Shown here: in pieces, positions 47,946 through 59,801 of the stretch
How the letters are laid out: every line of letters begins with the position of its first letter
Numbering within the stretch: position 1 is the first letter of the stretch
NCBI RefSeq assembly: GCF_032884065.1
Contig: NC_088867.1
Span: forward strand, 25,312,662-25,376,661
From: Artemia franciscana
Lineage: Eukaryota > Arthropoda > Branchiopoda > Anostraca > Artemiidae
DNA: 64,000 nt
Direction of reading: 5' to 3'
Notes under the pieces: model-generated
The model's database searches: none
The model's input: only the letters and a program-made list of their open reading frames with translations
Told to the model about the DNA's origin: nothing
Translations under genes and position numbers: made by a program

Positions 47946-48025
47946 GGGAAACTGTCGTCTACCGAGAAAGTTATATTCATGCTTAATTTAACTAAGTGGA
48001 TGTAGTTGCTTTTTCATAAAAAAAA

Positions 48026-48608
48026 ACTAGTTTTTTTTAAATGAAAGTAAAGAGCAACATTAAAACTTAAAACGAACAGAAATTACTCCATATATGAAAG
48101 GGCCTTAAAAAAGGCACTAGAACTTTTCATTTCCGTTAGAATGAGCCCTCTTGCGACATTCTAGGACCACTTCGTCGATACGATGACCCCTCGGAAAAAA
48201 ACTACAAAAAAACAAATAAACACGCACCCGTGATCTGTCTTCTGGCAAAAAATACGAAATTCCACATTTTTGTAGATAGGAGCTTGAAATTTTTTCATTA
48301 AGGTTCTCTGATACGCTGAATGCGATGGTGTGATTTTCGTTAAGATCGTATGACTTTTAGGGGGTGTTTTCCCCTATTTTCTAAAATGATGCAAATTTTC
48401 TCAGGCTCGTAACTTTTGATGACAAAGACTAAATTTGATGAAACTTATATATTTAAAATCAGCATGAAAATCTAATTCTTTTGATGTATCTTTTAGTATC
48501 AAAATTCCGTTTTTTAGAGTTTCGTTTACTATTGAGCCGGGTCGCTCCTTACTACAGTTCGTTACCACGAACTGTTTGACAGTTCGTTAGCACGAACTGT
48601 TTGATTTT
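48026..48608 (+). mobile_element. Foldback-composite: half B arm joined to body end, doubled terminal hairpin
   Basis: A B left arm (48037-48100, to ATATATGAAAGGG) is joined directly to the body at CTTAAAAAAGGCACTAGAAC. The body runs to GAGCCGGGTCGCTCCTTACT and ends in two consecutive palindromes, 48554-48575 and 48579-48600 (ACAGTTCGTTACCACGAACT type; the second has TAGC for TACC). The A-spacer-B block and half of the body are deleted. With 47450-47945 it makes a head-to-head pair with terminal hairpins outermost. Confidence 0.85.
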
Positions 48609-50086
48609 GTTTAGTGATATATAATTACGTATCAGCTATTATGAAGGAGGGGTGGTGAGTCATTGTGCAGACAAGGGGGTAGATGCCTAAAATATCACAT
48701 TCAAATACCCAAACTGCTAACTCTCCCTGAGCCTTCAGATAAATATAGAAAGGAGTAGGTATGGGAATTAATCTCTAATCTTAGTTTCATTTAGACTAAA
48801 CCTGAATACTTATTCTGTGGGTTGATATCTCGCTTCTTATTGATTCTTGGAATTTACCCCTCCTCCAGAAAAACACCCCAATCTCAAAAAATATTCCACC
48901 TAAAAATCCCCCGTGGAAAATATATCCCCGCGGCTGGTTGATCTCCAATCACTTTCGACTTGAACTCTCAATTTCTGATCAAATTAGTATCCTCCGAAGT
49001 TTTTACGACCATGAGGTGGAAGCGGAAATGCGGTTTAATGTTACTAATAAATCCCGCCCGTTTTGAGGTTTAATGTTACTCTTTACTTTCACAATAACAG
49101 CGTAGACCAGAAATATTCCCAGAAATTAAGAGGGATTAAAACGTCAATTTCAAATTTTTGATAAGTTTTAAAAAAATTTACTCCCCCCTTAAGAAAATAC
49201 CCCCCCCCAAAAAAAAGTCCTTTATACGATACAGGGGATTATATATCAATTTCTACCTGGAGTTCTCGGATTTTTTTTTGTGGTTAGGGAGGGAGGGAGA
49301 TACCTCAAAGGGTGCATTTTAACGCCAAAAAATCCCAACTTTCGTCAAACCTTAAGATAAATACAGAATTAGTTCTAAGGATGAAACGAGGGGGGAGTGG
49401 AGGTAGAAATTGATATATAATCCCGAGGGCCATATCCAGGAGTTAAAATCTGGGAATCAACTTCAAAGAACATATAAAAAATGTGAGATTAATATTTAAT
49501 CACTATCTTTTATTTTTCACGTGAGACTATTTACCAGGGGGAGAGGTGGGGTAAACGCCGGCTCCCCTTCTTATTACAGGAAAATGTTACTGACACTTAT
49601 TTCAAAGTTCCGTTTAGGTAAACTAATTTGCTTAGTATCTCAAAAAATTATGTAGAGGGATTTGTAAGAGCGCATCAGCTATTATGAAAGAGGCTCGATG
49701 CATCATTTTGTGCCAAGGGTAGTGAGGGGCCAGATGCTTCAAACAGTGCATTCCAATGCCAAATACCTTAACTCTCATTAAACTTCTAGATAGATCAGTT
49801 CGTTTTAAGATTTAAAGTTACTCATTATTTTCACTTGAAAAGCTTTTTTTATTAATTGCATTCCATGAAACGGTATAGTTTTATACGTGGCCGGCATTCC
49901 CCCATACCTTCCCCAGGAAATACCTCCCTGAAAAATACCCCCTGTGTAAAATACCCCCACAGAAAATACTCCGCGGAAATTAAAAGATATAATTTTTCTT
50001 TTATGAAAAAGACCATGCCAATAAAAAACGAAAAAAAAAATAATTTAAAAAACTTTTCCCACAAAACAAGTTTGTCAAGGGATAGT
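48609..50086. other. No gene; C-rich minisatellite tracts and an inverted repeat
   Basis: C-rich tracts with CCCCC.TAAAAAATACCC-type units lie at 48855-48935, 49185-49215 and 49890-49975. An inverted repeat of 25 bp (GGATTATATATCAATTTCTA type) is at about 49232-49257 and 49400-49426. Fragments resembling foldback arms (GTTTTGAGGTTTAATGTTAC, TACTCTTTACTTTCAC) are at 49055-49095 and 49800-49845. Confidence 0.5.
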
Positions 50087-50612
50087 AAAAGAGCTCCATT
50101 AAGTCAAAAATGAGTAGAAATAAATCCAAATGATTCTCCAAGCGTAAAACTACCACAAATCACCATCAATAAATGAATTAAACCAAAAACGAACAGAAAG
50201 TACAATAAATAACCGAGTCAAACTCAAAACCAGCAAAAATTAACATGGGTAGGGCTGACAACCCTCACACCTTCTAAATACCAGAACATAATTTGCACTT
50301 TACTGAAAACGAAATTCATTTTAAATATTTTACTTTTTTGATTTTAATAAATATTATTAAATAAAGATTATAAGGAATAAATATCAGAATATATATGTAT
50401 TAAATTGACAATAAAAGGTTATTACTAGTTTTTTTTAGTAAAGTGCAAATTATGTTCTGGTGTTGAGAAAACATGGGGGTTGTCAGCCCTACTGCTTTTA
50501 ATTTTGGTTCGTTTTGAGTTTGATTAGGTTATCTATTGTAATTTCTGTTCGTTTTAGGTTTCATTTATTAGGTATTAATGGAAATTTGTGGTAATTTTAC
50601 ACTTGGATGATA
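50087..50612. mobile_element. Foldback family C, complete
   Basis: The inverted arms at about 50127-50310 and 50425-50612 are each about 185 bp. From outside in they carry TACCACAAAT, CATTAATA/CATCAATA, AAAACGAACAGAAA.TACAAT, AATCAAACTCAAAAC, GTAGGGCTGACAACCC and CCAGAACATAATTTGCACTT. The loop is about 115 bp of AT-rich DNA. No open frame. A half copy is at 27040-27260. The arm motif AAAACGAACAGAAA is shared with modules A and B. Confidence 0.9.
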
Positions 50613-50695
50613 AGAAAAACGAACTCGTAGAATTTGACAACACTTTCGCCCATAAAACAATACGAATTTGTTGGTTCCCAAAGCCAACTACCTAT

Positions 50696-52340
50696 TCAAA
50701 CAGTTCGTGGTAACGAACCGTAGATAGGAGCGACCCGGCTCGATAGTAAATGAAACTCTAAAAAACGGAATTTTGATACTAAAAGATACATCAAAAGAAT
50801 CCGATTTTCATGCTGATTTTAAATATAAAAGTTTCATCAAATTTAGTCTTTGTCATCAAAAGTTACGAGCCAGAGAAAATTTGCCTTATTTTGGAAAATA
50901 GAGGAAAACACACCGTAAATGTAATAAAATCTTAACGAAAATCACACCATCGCATTCAGCGTATCAGAGAACCTTATAGCATTTCAAGCTCTTATCTACA
51001 AAAATGTGGAATTTCGCATTTTTTGCCAGAAGACAAATCACGCGTGCGTATTAATTTGTTTTTTTTTCCCTAGGTGTCATCGTATCGACCAAGTAGTCCT
51101 AAAATGTCGCAAGAGGGCTCATTCTAACGGAAATGAAAAGTTTTAGTGCCCTTTTTAAGTGACCAAAAAATTGGAGGGCACCTTGGCCCCCTCCCACACT
51201 AATTTTTTCCCAAAGTCAACGGATCAAAATTTTGAGATAGCCTTTTTGTTCAGCATAGTCAAAAACCCTAATAACTATGTCTATGGTGATGACATACTCC
51301 CCCACAGTCCCCAGGGGAGGGGCTGCAAGTTACAAACTTTGACCAGTGTTTACATACAGTAATGGTTATTAGGAAGTGTACAGACGTTTTCAGGGGGATT
51401 TTTTTTGGTTTGGAGGGGGGTTGAAGGGAGGGGGCTATGTGGGAGGATCTTTCCTTGGAGTAACATGTCATCGGGGAAGAGAAATTCAATGAAAAGGACG
51501 CAGAATTTTCTAGCATTACTATAAAAAAATTAAAAAATAAACATGAAAAAGTTTTTTCAATTGAAAGTAAGGAGTAGCATTCAATCTTAAAACGAACAGA
51601 GATTATTACGCATACGAGGGGTTCCTCGCCTTCTAAATACATCGCTCTTTATGCTAAAGTATTTTTAGTAATTTCAATTATTTATTCTACGGCCTTTCTG
51701 ATTCAGAGGTCATTTTTAAAGAATTGGGACAAAACTTAAGCTTTAGTGTAAAGAACGAGGTATTAACGACGGGACAAACCCCCTCATATACATAATAAAA
51801 AAAATATTAGAATATAGAAGTTCGTTACGTAAGTTAATTCTCAAGTTACGTATATTTTTTACTAATAAAAATGTTCGTTATTAATTAAAAGTTCTAGTTG
51901 CCTTTTTAAGTAACCGAAAAACAGGAGGGCAAGTAGGCCTCCTTCCCCACCCCTTATTTCTCAGAATCGTGTGATCAAAACTAAGAGAAAGCCATTTAGC
52001 CAAAAAAAGGATTAATATGCAAATTTCATTTTAGGTATGTGCGGAGAGCCAAAATCTAACATGCATTAATTCAAAAACGTTCAGAAATTAAATATAAAAA
52101 AAACTAATTTTTTTATCTGAAAGTAAGGAGCGACATTAAAACTTAAAACGAACAGAAATTTTTACTGGAATTTTACAGTTTTTCACTGTTTAATAAAGTA
52201 GAATTGAGAGAAAGAGTCAAACTTTAGCGTAAAGAGCGGGGCGTTGAGAAGGGAACAGCCCCTTTAACACACGGATTAATTTCTGTTCGTTTTAAGTTTT
52301 AATGTCGCTCCTTACTTTCAGTAAAAAAAACTAGTTGTTT
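50696..52340 (-). mobile_element. Foldback composite III: terminal hairpin, body, A, spacer, B
   Basis: This is the most complete copy. In order: terminal palindrome (50696-50725, one arm mismatched), GGAGCGACCCGGCTCGATAG, the body to about 51540, module A (51560-51662 and 51738-51801), spacer (GTTCGTTACGTAAGT to GCGGAGAGCC) and module B (52118-52335) whose left arm has lost its inner half. The body has the longest minus-strand frame of the family (51268-51642, 124 codons), with VCKHWSKFVTCSPSPGDCGG; no known domain. No target duplication could be identified. Confidence 0.88.
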
Positions 52341-52614
52341 TTGTTTAATTTCAAAGGAAAACTAAACCATCTTAAACCTGTCGGTGCCATATGTTTTAGC
52401 TTAATATTGATGATTGTTCACCTATATTTTTTTTTCTTTTTTAATCTGGCACCCGCTACTGCCAAAACTGCAGAATTTCCTATGGAAGTGTTTTCTACAA
52501 AAATGGATTTGCGGTTTTTTTTTCTAAGTTTTTAAGATGATTATGGTGTGTAAATTCCTCTTTTTCCCTTTCCTTAGCACTTTTAAACGAAAAAAACTCA
52601 AATAAAATGCTCAA

Positions 52615-52805
52615 ATTTGGAAACCTTATTTTCCCCGGGGGGGGGGTATTGTCTGGGAGGTTTTTTCCGGGTGGTATTTCCCGTGGGGTATTTTCTGTGG
52701 GGGATATAGGGTATTTTGTGTGGGGTGTTTTCTGCAGGGGTATTTTTCGGGGGGAGGGGGGTAATTTCCACGGGAGGGGAAGGGGGTACTTTCCGGGGGA
52801 TTAAA
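52615..52805 (+). repeat. G-rich minisatellite, unit about 15-17 bp
   Basis: Repeats of a unit close to GGGGTATTTTCCGTGGG run through the interval. They keep several frames open on both strands (60-67 codons, plus part of a 134-codon minus frame), none of which is a gene. The reverse complement of the same unit is found at 49890-49975. Confidence 0.75.
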
Positions 52806-53059
52806 CACCTAGAACCGGTTTTAAGAACAGATACTTTGTTCAAACGCAGAAAAAACAGTGTATATTTAAACGCTCTCTGTCTGGTTTTTGATGGGTAGCA
52901 AGGCATTGAGGCAAAATCTTTTTGAAACATAATGAAAAAGATATTTCGATTAAAGTAAAAGAATATAAAAATGAAAAAGTAAAGTAACTCAGAAAAATAC
53001 ACATAGTGTATACACTAAAAATATACTAGCCTGCTTATGAACAATAACATAGGAACTCT

Positions 53060-53345
53060 TAGAGTTCAGTTTTATTGAGCATGCTGAATGTGATGGCGTG
53101 TTTTATCGGATTACCAGGTTATTTTCCTTCTTTGTCTATAACAATGCGAACTTCTTTATGTACTAATAGCTTTTGATGTTTAACTTCAAACACGAAAAAA
53201 ATACATATTTGGAATCACCATAAAAAGCTTATTCTTTGATTTAATGTTATTAAAATTTTGGTTTTAATGCTTTCGTTCTTGATAAGGATCGCTCTTTACT
53301 TATAATTCACTACCATGAACAATTTTGATTTTTATTACTCTAACC
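53060..53345 (+). mobile_element. Old foldback-composite end fragment
   Basis: GAGCATGCTGAATGTGATGG, 'CTAATAGCTTTTGATG', 'CTTATTCTTTGATTTAATGTTATTAAAATTTTGGTTTT' and 'GATCGCTCTTTACTTATAATTCACTACCATGAACAATTTTGATT' follow the last 290 bp of the body and the terminal hairpin, strongly diverged. Confidence 0.65.
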
Positions 53346-53699
53346 GAATCATATAGAAAAAGTTTGTGGAAAACTGGAAAGAGGTCATTCAGTCACAAAT
53401 TAGAACTTATATTGCCTCTATTAAGGGTCAAAACTTAATGATAGGCAGTCAACCATGGGCCCACACGCATTTTTCCTCTTTCAATCTACTGTTATGCTTC
53501 CATAGTTTTTCCCTACTCTGATCTCTTTTCTTTGGTTTCTTCATATTTAATTTACAATCCCCGATTTCCAGGGGGTTCACCCCCCCCCCTCTGTGCGTGT
53601 CGATGCTTTAGGTAAAGTATTGAAGTTTTTGTTAAAAATGGTCATGATTCAATTTCAACAACCCTTATGTCTGAGCAGTATTTCTTAAAGCCTTGTTAC

Positions 53700-54470
53700 T
53701 AAAGGCCACACTTCAGCGACAAAAGCAAGAGTTGAGGAAGGAGCAGCCCTAACCCTCATATACGGAAAAATTCCTGTTCGTTTTAAGTTTTAACGTTGTT
53801 CCTTAATTTCGGTTGGAAAAATAAATTTTCATTCAATTTTTGGTCGTTTTTTAAATCATGCTAGGAAATTCCCCTCTCCCTCTGGGAAAAATCCTCCCAT
53901 AAAAAATTCTTCCTGTGTAAAATTTCCCCGATATTTTTCCCCGAACAATCTCCCGATATATCAAATTTAGCTGCGAAAAAGAAGGTAAGACAAAGAAAAA
54001 GCATTTCTTACAAAAGAAGACTTTTGATTTCCTTTCGAATGGACCCTCTCCTGATCTTCTAGGACCATTGGTTCATTACGATCACCCCCGAGAAAAATAA
54101 ATAAATTAAACACACATCTTTGATCTTTCTTATAGAAAAAAAATTCGACGTTTTTGTAGATAGGAGCTTGAAGCCTCTTCAGGAGGGCTCTCTGATGCGC
54201 TAAGTCTAATAGTCTGGTTTTCTTTAAGATGGCTGGACTCTTTAGGAGTGTTCCCCCTTTTCATCAATCATGAAAACTTTTTTCAGGCTCGTGGCTTTTG
54301 ATGGGTGGCATTTGACTTAATGAATTTTATATAATTGAAACCAACATTAAAAGTTAATTCTTTTGATGCATTAATTTTTATCAAAATCTATCTATTTATA
54401 GTTGCCGTTACTGTTGGGGCAAGTCACTCCTCATTTGCAGTTCGATACCACGCACCGTTTTATGAGAGAA
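53700..54470 (+). mobile_element. Old foldback-composite: half B module then body end
   Basis: The B right arm (53730-53825: GAGTTGAGGAAGGAGCAGCC, CTGTTCGTTTTAAGTTTTAA) is followed by a C-rich tract (53860-53950) and then the body from about 54030 (ATGGACCCTCTCCTGATCTT, GTTTTTGTAGATAGGAGCTT, AGGCTCGTGGCTTTTGATGG) to a decayed terminus GCAGTTCGATACCACGCACC at 54437. The 62-67-codon frames here are repeat-derived. Confidence 0.75.
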
Positions 54471-56034
54471 CTATTGCCATCAGAGGATATGCAACACCAT
54501 TCCTCTGCCTCGGTTCCAAGCGTAAAAAATAAAATAACAAACTCAACAAATGAAAAATATAAATTGCATGTACAGTTAGATGGCATCCCTTTCGGATCAG
54601 TGTAAACTTACTTCTTTTTTAGACACCTTAATTTTTCAGTTAATAATCAGGGAAAGTAGTACAGCAAAGAGGTCAGGGAACCGTCCCACATCTCAAACAC
54701 TTGTAGATTTCAGTCTGGCTTCAGTCAGCCTACTTTAATGGAGGTTTCCTTTTGAAAGTAGGGACGACTGGGCTTGAAGAAACGAAGATTGGTAGAACAA
54801 CTTCAAATACAAGAAAGAATAAGAATATTCGTAAAATATAAAACTTTCTAGAATCGGTGCAGGGCTAAAGGCCTTTCAGAATACATGCCTGCCTCCACCT
54901 AGTTTATGCGGTTTCACATAAAACCTCCGAAGGAAAACAAAATGAAGAGCATACATTTGAATCAATTAGACAATACGCACTAATCACTATTTTAAGTCGC
55001 CGGCTGGTGTCAAGTAAAGCGAACAGAATCCCCAGCTCATAAAAATCTTTACTAAGTTCCACAAAATCGATACAACACACTCACACTCCTCCACCTAGCG
55101 ACTCGTCCAGCAAAGAAAATATGAAAACAGCAAGGTGAAGTTCGAATCTTTTTAATGGACCTTAGGTCACTTTTCAAAACTTGGCCCGAGGCTGTGCTAC
55201 TCAAGGCCATTCCAAGGTTGGAATTTTTGGAAGTGACAGATTTTACCTCAGGCGATTTTTCAAAAATTTAATGGACTCGGCTGGTGGGCAACAAGCAGAT
55301 GAGTGCATGAGGTTCAGGTGGAGCAATATCTATATATTGTGCTTTTTTTTTAAGAAGCCTATATTGCAATTTTAGCCTCCTAGTTGTAATCACTGACCTA
55401 AAAACACTTGAAAACCAACTTTGATGGAAATTAACCATTATTTGTAAAACATGTACTTACTGTGTTTTACTTGAGGTCAGTCTTACTGGAGTCTTGCCCA
55501 GAGATCTCAAAACAGTGAATATTGACTTTGGTTCAAATTCTATGATCTTCACAAATTTAAAATTGTGTTTGATGTTGAGCGAGAACCTTTTCACCTACCG
55601 AAATTCACATATAAACGCCATATTAGCTTATCTAACTCTTTCCAAAGAGAGTTTACGGACCTTATGCAAATACCTAGGATTCCGCAGGGCACTAGTTCAG
55701 TAAATCCAACTGAAGGAATTCGATTTAGTAGAGGAGAAATACGGTTTGACCTCGGGAAAATTGTCAGAAAATTTATTTGCGCCAAATTGCTCATAAAAAT
55801 CAGCTTAATTACACATAAAAATCTACCCGAACACCCCCCTCCCTCTAGTACAAGAGTCTCAAATTTCCCCTTGAAGCAGGTAAATGAAGGAGAAAATTGA
55901 TTTTTGTGTCTATAAATATTTTGGAGTTTAAATAGTCGTTTCCTATCAAATCAACCATGACGAACCGGAATCCAGTTTCCCGTACCCTAGTATCAATTTT
56001 CAGTGTTTTAAAACTGTTTAGTATCAATGTTTTT
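54471..56034. other. No confirmed gene; one unassigned frame
   Basis: Not matched to repeats in this window. The frame 55565-55900 (111 codons) starts MFDVEREPFHLPKFTYKRHI and overlaps a second plus-strand frame (55494-55703). No domain is recognised and neither has convincing flanking signals. It may be a decayed element ORF. Confidence 0.35.
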
Positions 56035-56205
56035 TTTTTACTGTTTTAAAAAGTGGAGTTGAGAGAAAGAGTCAAACTTTAGCGTAAAGAGCTTGGCGCT
56101 AGTGAGGGAGCAGCCCCTTTCATATACGAAGTAATTTCTGTTCGTTTTAAGTTTAATGTCGCTTCTTACGTTCAGTTAAAAAAAAAACTTGTTGTTTTTA
56201 TTTAA
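56035..56205 (+). repeat. Half foldback module (B-type right arm)
   Basis: 'TACTGTTTTAAAAAGTGGAGTTGAGAGAAAGAGTCAAAC' (loop) then TTTAGCGTAAAGAGC, GGAGCAGCCCCTTTCATATA, CGAAGTAATTTCTGTTCGTT and GCTTCTTACGTTCAGTTAAA match the right half of module B. The left arm is absent. Confidence 0.88.
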
Positions 56206-57244
56206 TTCTAAATAAAATTAGAAGTGCTATACATATTTTATCGGAGTTTCGAGCTATTTACCTTAGCCAAAATTATTAAACCCATTGGATTTATTGACCG
56301 ACAAAACGCCGTCAAATCAGTAAACGAGCCTAAGATTCAATAACAGGCGAGTCAAATTAGCCTAATTATTCACATAGTGAGAGGGAGAGAGGTCAGCCCA
56401 GGCATTGTTTTTTTTACGTTTTAAAATTTCAGTGTAATCGTTCATCGTATATAAAAGTAGTCAAACCCAATGGGACTCGTAGTCCTTTTCTTTGGAGAGT
56501 GGTTATCATAAAAGGATGATAAATATTGTATTATAGGCAACTAGTTTTTAAATTCTCAGAGAGGAAAAAAGATTCTTTGTGCACACTGTTGGGGTAATTC
56601 CCCCTCTTCAGTTTTTCTGCCGGTATGTTTTAACACTTTCATAACTCCAGATTGTGAAAAAAAGCATCCAATTCAAAATTAGGACACTTCCTGGATTCAC
56701 TTTTCTTATAGATTTTCTTCTATTTCGTTTTTCCTATATATTATTTGCAGATTGCAATGATTTGAAGCGTATATCGATGAAGCAACTAATTCGATTCTCG
56801 TTTATTCTCCTTGAAAAACCCGGGCAACTTATTGAGAATCAACGGTCAGTGCACTTAGCCAAGGTTCACATTAAAGAATCCGTTTGTGCTCTTCTTAGCC
56901 AACAACCCATGCCAGTCTGAGCAATTTATGCTCTAGTTTATAGGGCCTATATTAAGTTAACAAAACCAACAAGTTGCTCTACAGCATAGTTCAGCCTAAG
57001 GTCAGCTTTCAGTAATTGATTAGTATAGACTGAATGACCATCTCCCCCTTTTTTAATATTTTACGAGTCTACCTATCCTTGGGGAAATTCAAAGATTTAA
57101 GGGTTTCCAAGAAATTCTGACCCTAAATAAGCTTTTACTTGGCATTTATATTTGGCAAATATGCTTTTATGATTATTTATTTTAACTTCCGTCCTTTTTA
57201 GGGTTCAATTTATTCTTTGACAGTAGTTTTGTTGGTTGCGCATT
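56206..57244. other. No gene seen
   Basis: AT-rich. An 88-codon frame at 56654-56920 has no recognisable domain. Confidence 0.45.
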
Positions 57245-57918
57245 CTAACTATTGATAAAAGGCTTCATTTCTGATCGTGTTAAGTTTTAATATAGCTCTT
57301 TACTTTTCTTTGAATAACTACTTTTGGAAATAACAAAAAACAATTAATTTTTATTCGTTGTTGATTGCCTAAGTTTAGTATCAATTAATATTATGGATAT
57401 TCCTCCAATTCTTCTGGTTGTCTGCATAAGAATTTAAATATCAGAATTTAATTTAAATTCTCAAGTTGCAGAAGGGGATTTGAGGGTTGGCTTTGGTTGT
57501 ATTTAATGTCCATTCTTGCGTAAATTCATTCAATTTCAATTCATTCAATTCCAATGCAAGGCTTGGAACGGTTCTTGAATCAAGATCTTGATTCAACAAA
57601 AATTTCTAGATGATATGCACGTTTTAACTATTAAAAGGCTTCATTTCTGTTTGTCTCAAGGTTTAATACAGCTCTTTACATTTCTTCGAAAAACTTTTCA
57701 AAAAAAATGTTCGCTGTTGATTGCCAAAGTTTCCCGTTGTCTGCTTAAGAATCAAAATATCAGAATTTAATTTGAATTCTCAAGTTGCATAAGGGGATCT
57801 GAGTTTAAGCTTTGATTGCATTTAATGTCCATTCTTGCATAAATTCGTTCAATTCGAATTTAAAGTTTGGAACGGTTCTTGAATTAAGATTTTGATTCAA
57901 CAAAATTTTCTAGATAAT
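57245..57918 (+). repeat. Tandem duplication, units about 370 and 295 bp
   Basis: 57245-57614 and 57624-57918 both start TAACTATT.A.AAAAGGCTTCATTTCTG and share ATATCAGAATTTAATTTAAA, ATTTAATGTCCATTCTTGC, 'TTGGAACGGTTCTTGAAT' and end 'TTCAACAAAA.TTTCTAGAT'. Each unit opens with a decayed foldback arm (TTAAGTTTTAATATAGCTCT). The second unit has an internal deletion of about 75 bp. Confidence 0.88.
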
Positions 57919-58093
57919 CAACTTGACAGATTTTTCTTGAGGGTGTTCAAAAGATTACATATGAATGACAATAGAATAAGACAATAAATGTATATCAGAG
58001 GCATTGCTCAGCTCTGTTTATTCCTGAATCTTTAACCTCTTTCAATTTGACTTTGAGATGAGTGCATGGATAAGATGTAATTCTAGCAACGTA

Positions 58094-58980
58094 GATGCAC
58101 ACAATGCCTTTTGATTGACTTTGACAGCCCTGTAAAAATCCCCTGAAACTTCAAACTTAATACCCTAGCCATTCTTGAGATATTTCACATACGACCTTTT
58201 AATAGCCAAGATGCACATAATGTACATTAATTTATTTCAACATCCCCATTAACATTCCCTGAAGATCTCCATTTAATACTCCTACTGTTATTGAGATATT
58301 GCACGCCTGATTCCTGATATACTGTATATACGCCCTTTTGACAACAGGGATGCAAACAGTGCCTTTGATTAAGCCCAAAATTCCTCTCAAAATTCCCAAC
58401 TCAATACCCTTAATTATTCCTGATATATTGCAGATATAGAAATTTTACAGAATGGATGCAAATGGTGTCTTTTGATTTAGTACAGCATCCCAATCGACAT
58501 TTCCTAAAAGTTTGAACTGAATAACCTTAGCCGTTCCTGAGATATTACAGATGCGCACTTTTGGCAACCGGGATGCACATAGCATCCCCCTCAATATTCA
58601 CTGAAAGTTTCAACTTGATACTCTTGGCTATTCTTGAGATATTGCAGATATGCAGTTTTGACAACCTGGACGCATATAGTGCCTTTTGAATCGGTATAAC
58701 ACCTCCTTTGGGGGAAATTTCAACTTTCAACTCAGCCATTTCTGAGATCAATACAGATGCATCTTTTTGACAAATTGGATGCAACCTAGTGTCTTTTGAT
58801 TTAGTGCAACATCCACCTCACCATTTTCTGAAAGTTTCAAAGTAACACCATTAGTATTTTCTGAGATTTTGAAGATTGCAAGCACATCATTTTGAGCCGG
58901 ATCCATATACTGTCTTTTGATTTAGTTCAACATCCCCTTAACGTTTCCTGAAAATTTCACCTCAATACCCTACCTATAAA
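58094..58980 (-). repeat. Tandem array of eight about 115-bp units, reverse of the 23-26 kb monomer
   Basis: Units start with GATGCA-type words at 58094, 58210, 58349, 58456, 58572, 58669, 58778 and 58900 (lengths 116, 139, 107, 116, 97, 109, 122, and a last partial). Each carries CTTTTGATTTAGT.CAACATC, CTGAAAGTTTCAACTTAATA and TTCTTGAGATATTGCAGATA. Read on the minus strand this is the 22900-26850 monomer, here without triplet tracts. The 79-codon minus frame at 58545-58784 crosses units and is not a gene. Confidence 0.92.
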
Positions 58981-58983
58981 CAG

Positions 58984-59210
58984 TGGGCAACTTACATAAC
59001 TTACATCTTTTGCCCCAGAGGTTGTTAGGGGGGTCATGTCATCCCCAGAGGAAAAGTGATTAGATCTTTAGGCTATTTTGAACAAAATAGCTAATTAGAA
59101 ATTTCGATCGGATGTCTCTGGAGGGAGGGCAGTTACATAAGGCATGGTAGGGGGTTGTATACGCGCCAGTCACTTTTAATTCTTAAAAAGAACACTAAGA
59201 CTTTCAATTT
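58984..59210 (+). mobile_element. Diverged foldback-composite body fragment
   Basis: 'AACTTACATCTTTTGCCCCAGAGG', 'GGCTATTTTGAACAAAATAGCTAATTAGAAATTTCGATCGGATGTC' and 'AGTCACTTTTAATTCTTAAAAAGAACACTAAGACTTTCAATTT' correspond in order to the body segments 'aacttgcagcccc', 'gactatggtgaataaaatggctatctcagaattttgatcc' and 'ggtcacttaaaaagggcactagaacttttaatt' of composite IV (60661-62252). Confidence 0.6.
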
Positions 59211-59752
59211 CTCCCTAAAACAGAATGAATTGGCCTAACAAAATGTCACAATTCGACCACCCCCATCTCTGATTAGTTGGAAGGTCGAGAGGATCATCTT
59301 GACAATTGAATTCACGAAAAATCAAACTAACGCCGTTTTACCGCGTATCATTCTAATAATAAACAAACAGTTCATAAAGTCTTATTGGTCAACATATTGT
59401 TCTTGACGTTACAAAAAAATGCAAATATTAGTTAAATTACTACGCAAAAAGAAGAATAAAACTAGACAGCTCATCTTATTTGCACGTAAGAAGGGTTCAG
59501 CAGTAAAATAAATCAGTCCAGAACAAAATTTCCGTGATATTAATTTCCCGGGCTGAGTGACTAAAGAGGAGCGCAAATCAACGGATATCCTTTTGTAAGA
59601 ACAGATAGCAACTGTACTGGTACGCCCTGAGGGGGCTTGGTGCACCCCGAAATCCTAAATTTCCTTGAATTTATGGGGACTTACTACCCCAAACATCAAA
59701 TAAAATTGGTTCTTTTTATATTAGTTCCCGCCCGTTTTATCCTTTTATCATT

Positions 59753-59801
<49 letters not shown>

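Noticed and set aside
52598..53002. 134-codon proline-rich minus-strand frame
   Set aside because: More than half of it is the G-rich minisatellite read backwards; no domain.
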